NCBI GenBank assembly: GCA_015179025.1
Contig: WHUX01000103.1
Coordinates: forward strand, 1 to 64,000
Length of the DNA stretch: 64,000 bases
Source: Terfezia claveryi
Lineage: Eukaryota > Ascomycota > Pezizomycetes > Pezizales > Pezizaceae
Direction: 5' to 3'
The notes under the pieces were generated by a model. The model was given only the letters and a program-made list of their open reading frames with translations. It ran no database searches and was not told where the DNA came from. Below, in pieces: positions 10,501 through 20,945 of the stretch. Both the position numbers and the translations under genes were made by a program. Each line of letters begins with the position of its first letter. The first letter of the stretch is position 1.

Positions 10501-12568
10501 CTAGAAGATTAGGCTATGTCAATGCAGTTTGATTTTCAAGTATTAAAAAAAGACAAGCCACGGGCATACTATATATGTCAACATAGTGCAAGTGGTTGCT
10601 TATAGCAGTTATTTACTTCTTACAATTTGGATAATGAGATTGAAGTCAAATCTTTATACACTCAACATACTTGCACTAGTATTGGTAGTAGTAGTACTAC
10701 TCTACCAGCACTAGCAAACCAATAAGTTTGGCTCTATCGAGTTGTACCTAAGTATCTATTTATTACTAAAGCTATAAAAGTTTAGGAAATTGTAAATTAT
10801 ATTCACATGGAATATTCTCAGTATACCTCCTATCAATCAGCCCGGCTAGTAAAGATGGCTTTGATTCAAGACTGACATGAACATCAACTGTAGCAATTCC
10901 AGCAAATTCCTTCCTATACTGTAACTTTACAAGCCAAACATTCCAATATCTATATTCAGTTAGATTTTGAGAATTTGGACTCGGATGTTAAATCATATAA
11001 CATATTTTGCCGGATTTTTATTTGCCCACAACAATCACAAGAGTCATTTTCCCACATGCAAAAATTTATAGCAGTAGATAGAACTTTTCTAAAGGCTCAT
11101 TTTATACAAATATTATTGTTGGCTGTCGGGATTGATGGTAATGGTAAAAATTTACCATTAGCATAGGCAGTAGTGGAAAGTGAAAATACTGAGTCATGGA
11201 CTTGGTTTTTGACATATTTAAAATATACTATATCGCATCCACTGGTGAGCAAGAGATCTGGTTAGTTTAAAGACATAGGTCGGGCTTATGTAGTAAGTGA
11301 TACTACAACAGTCTATTTTTTGGGAAAAAGTGCACAAGGTATCTAAGCGCAAAAATAAGGTGGATGATACCATACAAACTGAGCTACAAGAGACCTTTTT
11401 TTGGGACCGTTGTAGTGTCACTTACTGCATAAGCTCGACCTATGTCTCTAAACTGACCAGGTCTCTTGCTTACCAGTAGATATGGTACCACAATCCATTA
11501 GAATGATACTGATTAGTAATTAGGATAAGGGATTATTGACAGCTGAATCAATTGTTTATGGAGAAACAATCCATACTTTAATTTGCTACTTTCACTTAAA
11601 GGGTAATGTTTCTGCTGATCAATAGATCTTTTAAGATATATGCTAATATTTCCTATTTAGGCAATGTTTGCAAGTGGTATTCAAATACAATAGCTCTATA
11701 CTTTTGGGCAATTGCAAATACCAAAAGTATTGATGAGTATACCAGAGAAATGGCCAAACTCGAGGAGTTTAATATTGGTGCTGCAACATATCTTAAGAGT
11801 ATTGACCAAAAGCTCTAGGTTACTGCGTTTTATCCTGGTCCATTTTATGGGCATAAAACATCTAATGTTGTTGAAGCAACAAATAAGGTGTTTAAAGAAC
11901 ATCGAGAGTTGCCTATTTTAGACCTACTTAATACAATTTGGCATTATGTTATGGATTACAGAGCTAAATGCTATCTCAAAGCTCTTATGTTAGGCCCACA
12001 AATCTATACCGATTTTGTATATCGGCAGCTTCAAGCAAATCAACGTTGGGCTAAGTCAAATACCATTCAACTTAGTTCAGATACATCCGGTTTGGTCACT
12101 TAAAGCAACCAAAAGACCTTTATCACCAACTTGCAAAATCGAACATGTACTTGTGGCCATTTTCAAGAAAATGGTATTCCTTGTGGACATGCCTTTAGTT
12201 TGATTTTTGCATTACAAGCTCTCATTTCTAATGCAAATCCACGAGATTATATCCCATACTATTTTACTGCACTTGCCTGGCAGCGAACCTATCAACAAAA
12301 CTTGTTACCAGTTTCACTCACGGAAGTCAAAGCAAATTGCACAAGTGCAGAGGTGTTGGTACCAGTTGTTGCACCCAAAGCTGAACGCAAGGCAATGGGT
12401 CGGCCTAAATTGAAGCGCATGGTGCCAGGAGAGTCTAGGCAACGGATTTCTAAGGCTCAAGCTTCATTGAATAATACAGAAGTAGCACCAGCTAAAGGGG
12501 CGGGTAGTCAATCTTGTAGCTTATGTGGACAATATGGGCATAACCGAAGGAAGTGTACAGAGGAGTAA
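10500..12568 (+). pseudogene. MULE transposase, decayed
   Basis: Cuts and rejoins the element ends. Reading order: an N-terminal part rich in TAG stops (from about 10,510); a DDE core with FIAVDRTFLKAHF (about 11,070) and LLLAVGIDGNGKNLPLA, holding the expected Asp residues; a TAG where PLAQAVVESEN is expected; then a 235-bp foldback insertion. C-terminal half: HKTSNVVEATNKVFKEHREL (about 11,850), a SWIM zinc finger CTCGHFQENGIPCGHA (about 12,140), and a CCHC knuckle CSLCGQYGHNRRKC (about 12,515) before TAA at 12,566. Several stops are CAG-to-TAG or TGG-to-TAG type. SWIM plus the DDE core is diagnostic of the MULE group. This copy is inactive. Confidence 0.88.
11242..11476. mobile_element. 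235-bp foldback element inside the MULE transposase
   Basis: The first ~90 bp (CTGGTGAGCAAGAGATCTGG onward) reappear inverted at the end (..GCTTACCAG), leaving a short loop around 11,330-11,390. Transposase-like coding is readable on both sides but not within. No clear target duplication was found. Confidence 0.75.
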
Positions 12569-12618
12569 GCTTATGTGGACAATATAGGCATAACCGAAGG
12601 AAGTGTACAGAGGAGTGG
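12519..12618 (+). repeat. 50-bp tandem duplication of the zinc-knuckle coding end
   Basis: The block starting AGCTTATGTGGACAAT at 12,519 is repeated at 12,569 with one G-to-A change. A third start (GCTTATGT) appears at 12,619. The first copy encodes the CCHC knuckle; the second lies after the TAA and is out of use. Confidence 0.85.
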
Positions 12619-12669
12619 GCTTATGTTGTTTATAATTAATAAGAATATTAACTAGAGTTCAGGAAGCAA

Positions 12670-13700
12670 AGGTAGCCGTTGAGGTCACTGCTATATTAAG
12701 GTTGCTGCTCTATGGAAATCGCGTCCTATAGAGGTTGCTGGCATATGGAGGTCGCTGCCATATAAACGTCACTGCCATATAGAGGTCGCTGCCATACGGA
12801 GGTTGCTGGCATATGGAGGTCGCTATCCTATAGGGGTCGGTGGTATATGGGGGTTACTGCCATACGGAGGTCATTGCCATATAGACGTCGCTGCCATATA
12901 GACGTCGCTGCCATATAGAGGTCACTGCCATACGGAGGTCGACAGCCTATGGAGGTCGACAGCCTATGGAGGTCGGTGGTATATGAGGTTGCTCCCATAC
13001 GGAGGTCAATGGCCTATGGAGGTCGGTGGTATATGGGGGTTGCTCCCATACGGAGGTTGCTGCTATACGGAGGTCGCTGCCATATAGACGTCGCTGCCAT
13101 ATAGAGGTCGCTGCCATACAGAGGTCGCTGGCATATGGAGGTCGCTGCCATATAGAGGTCGCTGCCACATAGAGGTCGCTGCCATATAGAGGTCGCTGCC
13201 ATACGGAGGTCGCTGCCATATGGAGGTCGCTGTCCTATAGGGGTCAGTGATATATGGGGGTTACTGCCATACGGAGGTCGCTGCCATATAGAGGTCGCTG
13301 CCATATAGAGGTTGCTGGCATATGGAGGTCGCTGCCATTACGGAGGTTGCTGCCATATGGAGGTCGCTGCCATATAGAGGTCGCTGCCATATAGAGGTCG
13401 CTGCCATATAGAGGTTGCTGGCATATGGAGGTCGCTGCCATTACGGAGGTTGCTGCCATATGGAGGTCGCTGCCATATAGAGGTCGCTGCCATATAGAGG
13501 TCGCTGCCATACGGAGGTTGCTGGCATATGGAGGTCGCTGCCATATAGAGGTCACTGCCATAAAGAGGTCGCTGCCATACGGAGGTTGCTGGCATATGGA
13601 GGTCGCGTCCTATGGAGGTTGCTGGCATATGGAGGTCGCGTCCTATGGAGGTTGCTGGCATATGGAGGTCGTGGTCGGTGGATGGGGGTTGCTGCCATAC
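12670..13700. repeat. 17-bp minisatellite array, right MULE arm
   Basis: About 60 contiguous units of the type AGGTCGCTGCCATATAG, the reverse complement of the left-arm unit. CpG-containing GGTCGCTG dominates here. Variants include GGTTGCTGGCATATGG and GTCCTATAGGGG. The open frames within it are a by-product of the 17-bp period. Confidence 0.9.
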
Positions 13701-13984
13701 GGAAAGCCAGTGGCATTAGAATATTGACTGGAATATTGTTATTAGCAAGAGCTAGAGATTCGGATATGCGTGAGCTTAGTTGTGCTCCAGACCGGGAGTG
13801 GTGTTGCATGAGCGCGTGGGCTGAGCTACATATTTTGCATAGAGTCACGCCTAGCAGAGAGTTGGTATAGTGTTGTACTCTAGTAGAGAGAGTGGTATAG
13901 CGCTGTATCTCAAACATGTTCCATAAAGTCAGTGGCAATTCATATAAGTCTCACAATTTCCAGTGGCAATACAAACGTTTTCTC
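13700..13984. repeat. MULE terminal inverted repeat, right unique part
   Basis: Reverse complement of 1,963-2,240 with scattered transitions. Ends CAAACGTTTTCTC at 13,984, just before the right target duplication. Confidence 0.85.
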
Positions 13985-13994
13985 ACTGTAAAAT
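13985..13994. repeat. MULE target-site duplication, right copy
   Basis: ACTGTAAAAT, identical to 1,953-1,962. Confidence 0.85.
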
Positions 13995-14450
13995 GCCCTC
14001 CACTTTGTGGAACATGTCTAAGATACAACACTAAAGCCAGACTAGGTACGGAGTAACACGCGTCGCTATCATGCGCTTCACCAGTTCAGCATCAAACCCC
14101 AAGTCAACCTGGCAACACATCAAATATTAGTTTGAATCACAGCGGTCTAATAAAGACCTTACCAAGTCACAAATCAGCAAAATCCGTACTCCAAAAAGAC
14201 CTCGTAGACGTTCGCGGTGTAGATCCAGTCCAAGTGCAAAGTTACGACCTGAATTAAATCTGGCAAGCATACGGATACTCCGTACACTCTGCGCTATTTT
14301 ACTAGTAGTAGTTGATGCAATAGCGTGGGGTAGCGATATTAAGGATTAATGTACAAGAGAAGGCAGTCATTCATCAACTCAAACTATTGAAGATCCAGTC
14401 AGCGATTTTGAGAATGGAATCGTGGCAACCTATCATTCCAATAAAGGTGA
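13995..14450. other. Stretch without a gene
   Basis: The first ~35 bp look like a decayed internal fragment of the MULE terminal repeat. The remainder shows no open frame, repeat or RNA gene that I can recognise. Confidence 0.4.
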
Positions 14451-14459
14451 TCAAAAGCT

Positions 14460-15617
14460 ACCACACATATTGAAGGATTACTCCTATCCTCACTTCAAGC
14501 TGAACCCACAGCAAATATCAATAAGCTACAAGAGGTCCTAAAGCGTAAGAAAAAGCGCATTGAGACTTGGAAATTCAACTCAGGCGTCAGCATATTCAGC
14601 GCAGAATCACTGACTTTCTGGTGCCTCCCGGAGTCACCTCCTCAATTTCCGTCTGGTCCCCGCATCTACCCTCATTTGTCTATTTGTTGCTCGTATGCCT
14701 GGTTGTATTTATCCGCTTATTTCGCAATCTTTCCTACCGCTGGTTAGCTTCATTCCATATCTATTTTCTCGATATAAACAAACCCCCTCCGACACACAGA
14801 TACGCGGAGGCAGCGAACCAATCCACCAGGAAGCAGCCAGACAAGTCAAGGGAGAAGGTAAAGGCAAGGAGCCAGCGGCAGCGCACCACCCTGAGCCTGC
14901 CAAATAAATTGCCATCAATACGAGCACGAGCCGTAGTATTCCATTCGGCCCCAACTAACTACAAGCCGGGTCTAATGCGCCGTTCGATCGAGGAAGACAA
15001 CGAGAAAGCACAAATCGTAGGAATTCACTGGTTGGTACAGGAGCCAACGAGGGTCGGAAAGCTTGCTTCATCACTGGTTATCTATATGGAGGAGGAGATT
15101 GATGTCAAATGTACGCTCCGCATGGGTAAGAGATTCTTCCGCACCACTGAATACAAGTGGAATAGATGATTCTCTCTACCGAAACGATAAAGAATTTACA
15201 CATGGTTTTCCACTTGAGAGGCATTTCCTTATTTTTATGAGATATGACACTGCGGGTTTCACTTAAGCAGCTTTCCTTCATTATCATTTTTCCTACCAGC
15301 GCCTCCAGGAGGTTTATACTTTTCATCACTTGCGAGTTCAGTTTTTCCGTTTGGATCGGGCCTCAGTCAGGCCTCGAGGGGTCATCTGGCATGAGCTGGT
15401 TAATGACAGCATGGGGGTTTTGATCCCCACTTGAGTTTGCTTGAGCTATTGCTGTTTTGATTTGCCATCATGGCTCTTGAGTTTATTGCGGTATATAGGC
15501 GCCTGACTTGGCATATTAACTTGCCTTGTCCTGAATCCACCCGGGTTTTCGGATGGCTCAGCAAGGTCCCCCTTACTGGGACCACTCATGAGTAATCAGT
15601 ATTTGAAAAAAAAAAAG
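14460..15617 (+). mobile_element. LINE remnant: ORF1 (gag-like) piece joined to a LINE 3' tail
   Basis: 14,460-14,600 reads as a gag-like N-terminal helix (NINKLQEVLKRKKKRIETW). The frame to 15,169 then ends with PGLMRRSIEEDNEKAQIVG and SLVIYMEEEIDVKCTLRMG, a pattern of fungal LINE ORF1 proteins just before their zinc knuckles. The frame stops at 15,167-15,169. From about 15,330 the DNA matches the 3' tails of two other LINE copies here (CAGTCAGGCCTC, AACTTGCCT, TGAATCCACC), ending in A11 at 15,606-15,616. The whole ORF2 is missing between ORF1 and the tail, so this is an internally deleted copy. Target duplication not found. Confidence 0.65.
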
Positions 15618-16012
15618 ATTGAACTTGCCTTCCTATCAAGCGTACCTGGTTGCCCTACTGGCTGTCCTTGTGTACATGTGGCTAGATCACTGATTTGGTA
15701 TAAGTTGGCACCAGGCTGGATTTTGAACCGGGTTAGAAGATATCAATGAATGTTAAACTCTAAACACTTTCATGTATATGTTCTGGTCCAATGCGGGGAA
15801 TGGCATATACATATGTTTATGCACTCTGGACAATGTATGCAGGCAAATTGAGTGAAAACCGAATCTATTAGATATTATGGATGTCGCGATATGTTGGTAA
15901 TATCATAGTACGCTGGTAATGTCGCGGTGTGCCGAGAATGTTGAGTTGAAGAGTACTTGCTGTACTAGAGGTGGTCAATAATAAGATTCTGTAAAACTCC
16001 GTATCAGTACGG
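15618..16012. other. Stretch without a gene
   Basis: No coding signal. Around 15,880-15,940 a short motif (GATATGTTGGTAATATC, then GGTAATGTCGCGGTGTGCC) recurs loosely two to three times. Confidence 0.4.
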
Positions 16013-16078
16013 GGCATGAGACTTGGCACAACCACTAAAGTACTGGAAACGGTCCAATCCCCAGTCTAATGGTACTGA

Positions 16079-18737
16079 GGTTGTGGTGGAACAGTTGAAT
16101 ACGTCTGGGGAGGGGGAGGACAACAACAGATTTGGGATTACCCTTAGATGGAAGGCGGTAGTACAACGGATGAACCCAAGAGCAGCTGCAGGACCAGATG
16201 GGGTCACGTGGCGGTGTGTACTCAAGGTATTGGAATCGGAGGGGTGCCTGGAGAGGCTGAGAAAGGAGATTGGAGGTGCATGGACACGGGGCAAACCCAA
16301 GGAAGGTTGGAGAGCTGTTAGGATAAAATTCATCCCCAAACCAGGGAAATCGGGGGATGAGTTAGGAACTGCAGGCGCTTGGAGACCGGTTGGAGTTATG
16401 AACACAGTCGGGAAAGTTTACAGTGCAGGGATGGCTATGGATATCGCGGAGAAGGTTGAATGGAAGGAGCGAGCATATGGAGCTAGGAAAGCAGTTGGAG
16501 CGGTGGATATCGTTTTTAGTTTCCTGAACCTGTTGGCAACAGTCGCTCAGGATGTGGCATCAGTTAGGAATATACCGGCGATAGTAAAAAGGACATTGGT
16601 GGCCATCTTCTTTGACATAAAAGCGGCTTTCCCGAGCACGTCGTCAGAACACCTTCGAAGAGTTATGAGGAACCATCCTGAGATAGGTCATTGGAAAGGT
16701 GATCTCGAACAAAGATGCGAATCGAGGAGGGTCAAGGTGGAATGGGAGGGGATAGAGGAATTCGAAGAGATGGAAGTGGTCGGTCTAGATCAGGGGGATC
16801 CCGCATCTCCTATACTTTGGCAGTTGGTTATGGAAGGGGTCTTGGGGGATATGAGGAGGATCCTTGCAGAGACGATTCCGGAAGAGGAGATTTTTGCGGA
16901 TTCATATGTAGATGACGGCCTTCTTGGTACAATCGGACACCTCAGCCCTAAATTTATTCAAGAAAGGGTTGAGGCAATCGGAGGGGCTATAGTCGAAGTT
17001 TGTGAGCGGTGGGGATTACAGGCGCCGGTAGAGAAGATGGCCTCAATAGTAAGAGGAAGGGTACTGTTAAGCCAGGCATTGAAAGTTTGGCCTCCAGGTA
17101 TCCCCAAGCCATCTAAGGAAGCAGTTGTCAGGCTAGGGATCCCGATGCCTGTAAGAAGAGTTACTTCGGTGGATTTGCTGGGCACTTTGGCAACTAGAAT
17201 CAAAGCGGCCAGAGGTAAGATGGTCATGATACGCAATATGGCTAGGGAAGCAGGATGGCACGACAAAATTTTGGTAGAGGTATTGGTAGCAGTGGTTCTC
17301 CCCACCTTTTGTTATGGGTGCGAGGTATGGAAGGGTGAGGGGTTAATGGGTAAGGTAGATGGAGAGTGGTTTAGGATGGTAAAGATGGGACTCCAATGGA
17401 AAGGACCTATAGCTAGAAGAGCCATCTTTAAGGCACTAGGAATCCCGAGTGTTCGGGAATTCAGACTGCACCTCAGACGGAGGCTGATCATACGAACAGC
17501 AAAGACCCCAGGGCACCTATGTGAAACAGGGGGACCAGAGTTGATAATAGCATTGCGGGAATGGTTGGAGGATCCAATAGTAATTGACTTGTGGAGGGTG
17601 AGACCAATGGAAACAAAATGGGAGCTGAGGAATGACGAATTGCTAGATTCCCTCGATAGGGCTGATTCTGACACATGGAAAAGCAGGGTACAATCAATAG
17701 TTGACTTTGCTATAACAGAAGAAGACAGGTCGGTCTTCTATACGGATGGGTCAGTAATGGAGGACGGAAAGGCTGGAGCAGGTTTTATTAGGGCTTGCGG
17801 GGGAGAAGTTTTTTCAGAGCCTAGGAGCTTCTTATTAGGAAAGGGGCTAGTGGTAGGGGATGCGGAAGTGGAGGCTGTAGCACAAGCAGTTGGAGCTTCT
17901 GAAGGGAGTGTATTGATCTTCACGGATTCAATGGATACAGTAAGGAGCTTAACTATTAAGAAAAGGGACCTATGCCAGACAGTGTGATAAGTTTGAGAGG
18001 GCAAGGAAAAGATCCCCAAGTTATGTGGATACCAGGACATATAGGGATTGTCGGGAATGAAAAGGCTGATGAGGCAGCTAAGAAGGGAGCTATGTTTACA
18101 GAGCATCCTAATAGACTCATGATCACAATGGCAGCGGCTAAGGCAATTGATTCTGAAATGTGGAGGGCTAGTAAGGTAGATAAAGAATGGGGGTAGGGGA
18201 GGTTGAGGGAGTGGCCGCTCTACCTCACGAGAACATTAATCAAGATACGACAGGCTAAGAGACCGTGCCCTCTGTGCGAAAGAGAGGGATCAGAACAGGA
18301 GGACAATTGCACTTTTCATATTATGTGCAAATGTCCGGAATTGGAGGAGGCGAGGACACGATCTGGTCTATTTAATCCGGCAATAAGAGGCGAGGACAGG
18401 GGGCATGCAGGTTGGAATATATGGTTAGGAAAGGAGAAGATCTCTGGTACCAAGAAATTTATTCGAGAAGTGGCGGCGGCTTGGAAAGCAGTCGGCAAGT
18501 GGCCTATGAAGGGATCTTTGGAGGTACCCTGGAATCTTAAGGAAGTTCTGGGATAGTCTCTCCTTATATTAGTTTTAGAGAGGGGGGGGCTTTTTGGAAG
18601 GATAGAAAGAGTCTTAGGTTTTTCTATTAGTTTTCTGTTATTTTTCTCTCTTCTTTTCCGGGGATGAGGGGTGGTAGAGCCGGATGACCCTTTATAAGGT
18701 TGTTGGGCATCACTCAGGGGTGGCTGAAAATAAATTA
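16079..18737 (+). mobile_element. 5'-truncated LINE inserted in the foldback's left arm
   Basis: The insertion breaks GGTACTGA|CAG of the arm and is flanked by ACTGA at 16,074-16,078 and 18,738-18,742. The right arm at 20,413-20,425 keeps the uninterrupted site. It ends TGAAAATAAATTA rather than a long poly-A, so it belongs to a family other than the poly-A LINEs at 43.9 and 54.6 kb. No endonuclease domain remains. Confidence 0.85.
16082..18556 (+). pseudogene. LINE ORF2: reverse transcriptase, RNase H and C-terminal zinc motif, frameshifted
   Basis: Target-primed reverse transcriptase of an I/Tad1-like fungal LINE. Reverse transcriptase motifs: MNPRAAAGPDGVTW (about 16,170), FIPKPGKSGDELG, FFDIKAAFPST (about 16,610, catalytic Asp), GLDQGDPASPILWQL and the YVDD box near 16,905. 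RNase H: VFYTDGSVMEDGKAGAGF (about 17,735), AEVEAVAQA, LIFTDS, then after a frameshift near 17,980 WIPGHIGIVGNEKADEAAK. A TAG at 18,194 replaces a Trp. The last part holds CPLCEREG..HIMCKCPEL, a Cys/His zinc motif usual at the end of such proteins. The open frame of more than 640 codons shows moderate age. The N-terminal endonuclease is absent. Confidence 0.9.
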
Positions 18738-19839
18738 ACTGACAGTCTGGGATCACCTGACTTCAATTATAAATCAACTAAGCTTGTGGGTAGAAATGCC
18801 CCCGCATAACCAGACTACTCTTCGTACTCATATAATACGGGTTTATTGACTACACGGCTAAGACTTTGAATTATGATAGTCCGAATATAGTCCTTATTTA
18901 GCCCTTTCAGGCTCAGATGAATGGGTTTGCCAGTAAATAAATAAGTGTGTTGAGTGCTACTTGATCAGACTCAAATAAACAAGTCCTCTGATAAATCAAT
19001 ACATATGTTAAGTATTACTTGATCAGCTATACAGACCAGTACTCGCTAACTCTCTAGCCATGTTCAGTATGCTCATTACTATTAAACTAGTTGAGTATTG
19101 ATTAGGATTTTCAAAAATTACCTTAAACTCTCTAATCTGTTCAATAGTGTTGACTACGTTAAGCTATATCAAAATAGTAAATACTCTAATTATAGTTAGT
19201 AGTATTGAACAGTTTGAATACTGATTAGCTACTATAAATGGCAAAGATAAAACAGTACAAGCCTGATGGGGATTGGGAGTACTCGCGTTATTAAAGCTCA
19301 GGTGTTACGTTGCAATTTGATTGATTGGAGACCTACTAATAAACTTCACTTCCTATATATATATAAGATAATCAGTTAGTACCCGCCAGACTAATCATTA
19401 GTCTAGTTAATAACTTTCAGTGTTATAAAAATTACTGTATTAGGAAATTATACCTGTAGCTTTATATGAATATTCCAATATGTACAGACTTTATTCTTCA
19501 TAATATATATATCATGATATTATAGGAATGTATACATTCGCCACTGGTATATATGATAGAAGTTTATAAATTTGAAGCTGATAGATATTGTATAAAATTC
19601 ATGTATCAGGCTTAAAATATATATTCAGAACCTATGTACCCATGGCCTATATATACTATAGGAATCCAAGCTGAGCCAGAGCTAGAGCCTAGAATATATA
19701 TATAAGCCGAGTCTGATCAGGACTAAACAATTAAATTATGACAACAATAGAACTCAATTATATAGAATAGGGTCTAAGTAGGCTTATCTCTAGAATCGCA
19801 AATTTTCCCTGCAGTATATTGAATAGGCTGGTACTGATA

Positions 19840-19935
19840 AATCTAGTATAAATATTAAGATTAGCTTAGTTGGAATATATTCTTTGATATATAATAACAG
19901 CCTAAGTTCGATTCCTTATAGAGAAATTATTTTTT
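19840..19935 (+). other. tRNA-like A and B boxes in the foldback loop
   Basis: TTAGCTTAGTTGG (about 19,862) fits an RNA polymerase III A box and AGTTCGATTCC (about 19,910) fits a B box, about 50 nt apart as in a tRNA. The acceptor and anticodon stems do not fold well, so this is a tRNA- or SINE-like relic at most. Confidence 0.3.
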
Positions 19936-20499
19936 TATCTTTGCCATTTTAAACTAATCAGTATTCAAACTGCTCAACACTACTAACCATGATTACAGTA
20001 TTTAGCATTTTGACATAGCTTAATGTACTTTAGTCAATACTATTGAACAGTATTGGGAATTCAGGGTAATTTTTGAAAATCCTAATCAATACTCAACTGG
20101 TTTAATAGTGATGAGCACACTGAACATGGCTAACGAGTTAGCGAGTACTGGTCTGTATAGCTGATCAAGTAGTGCTTAACACATGTATTGATTTATCGGA
20201 GGACTTGTTTCTTTGAGTCTGATCAAGTAGCGCTCAACACACTTATTCATTTACTGAAAAACACATTCATCTGAGCCTGAAAGGGCTGAATAAGGACTAT
20301 GTTCGGAGCACGAAACTATGTCAATAAACCCGTGTTATGTGAGTGTGGAGGGTAGTCTGGTTATGCGGGGGTGATTTGTAATTGAAGTCAGGTGATAACC
20401 CGGGGATCCCAGCTGTCAGTACCATTAGACTGGGGATTGGACCGTTCCCAGTACTTTAGTGGTTGTGCCAAATCTCATGCCTGAGGTGAATATATACAT

Positions 20500-20787
20500 G
20501 AAATTCATGCATTCGCGGCTTATAACATGGATTTAATGCATTCGCGGCCTCTATATGTATATAATAATCCTAGGTCTTAACCATGTATATATATAAGCCG
20601 CGAATGCATGAATTTCATTATATGGAGGCCGTGAGTGCATGAATTTATAGGCCGCGGATGCATGAATTTCATATATATATATAGGCCGCGAATGCATAAA
20701 TTTCATGTATATTTATAAGCCGCTATTGCATGAATTTCATATATATATATAGGCAGGAATTTCATGTACATATAAGCCGCGAAGGCA
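20500..20787. repeat. Degenerate ~35-45 bp repeats with GCCGCGAATGCATGAATTTC core
   Basis: Two units point left (20,503-20,550) and about six point right (20,595-20,787). They are separated by TA-rich runs of variable length. The cluster starts 19 bp after the foldback's end. Confidence 0.75.
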
Positions 20788-20945
20788 GGCTTCCAGCGAT
20801 TTCCCCGTAACAAAAAGGCTTGGCGAGTACTCGTCGGCTACTCGGCGCTGGCCCGAGTATTCAACTCGCCGAGTTGGAGGGTTGGTCGGCCGTCGGCGCG
20901 AGTCTTGGCGAGTCGGCGCGGGGAAAACTCGCCTCGGTGCGCACT
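20788..20945. repeat. GC-rich dispersed repeat, copy 1
   Basis: TTTCCCCGTAACAAAAAGGCTTGGCGAG opens a block rich in CGGCGAG/ACTCGCC words. A similar block starts TTTTCCCGTGAACAAAAGCC at 22,470. It stands out from the AT-rich surroundings. Confidence 0.55.

Larger units (their letters stand above)
1963..13984 (+). mobile_element. Mutator-like DNA transposon (MULE) with long inverted repeats, 12.0 kb including nested insertions
   Basis: The left end starts GAGAAAATGTTTGTATTGC and the right end is its near-exact reverse complement. The inverted match runs about 280 bp inward on each side, then continues as oppositely oriented 17-bp arrays. The ends are flanked by the 10-bp duplication ACTGTAAAAT. 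The internal gene (10.5-12.6 kb) has a MULE-type transposase core, a SWIM zinc finger and a CCHC knuckle. Without the Ty3 element (3,217-9,843) and the 235-bp foldback (11,242-11,476) the element is about 5.2 kb. The transposase has many stops, so this copy is not autonomous. The right flank (13,998-14,030) resembles an internal piece of the same terminal repeat, suggesting insertion next to an older relic. Confidence 0.88.
16013..20481. mobile_element. Non-autonomous foldback DNA transposon with ~550-bp arms, split by a LINE
   Basis: GGCATGAGACTTGGCACAAC at 16,013 is mirrored by the inverted sequence ending at 20,481. The left arm is 16,013-16,078 plus 18,743 to about 19,252; the right arm is about 19,935-20,481. 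The arms stay alignable over about 550 bp with mostly transitions. The loop (about 680 bp) has no transposase. Removing the LINE gives about 1.8 kb. No convincing target duplication was found, so the superfamily is open. Confidence 0.82.

Noticed and set aside
12947..13727. Several open frames rich in MAATSIWQRPP-type repeats on both strands
   Set aside because: They are the 17-bp minisatellite read in successive frames; every frame of such an array stays open and there is no start context or homology.
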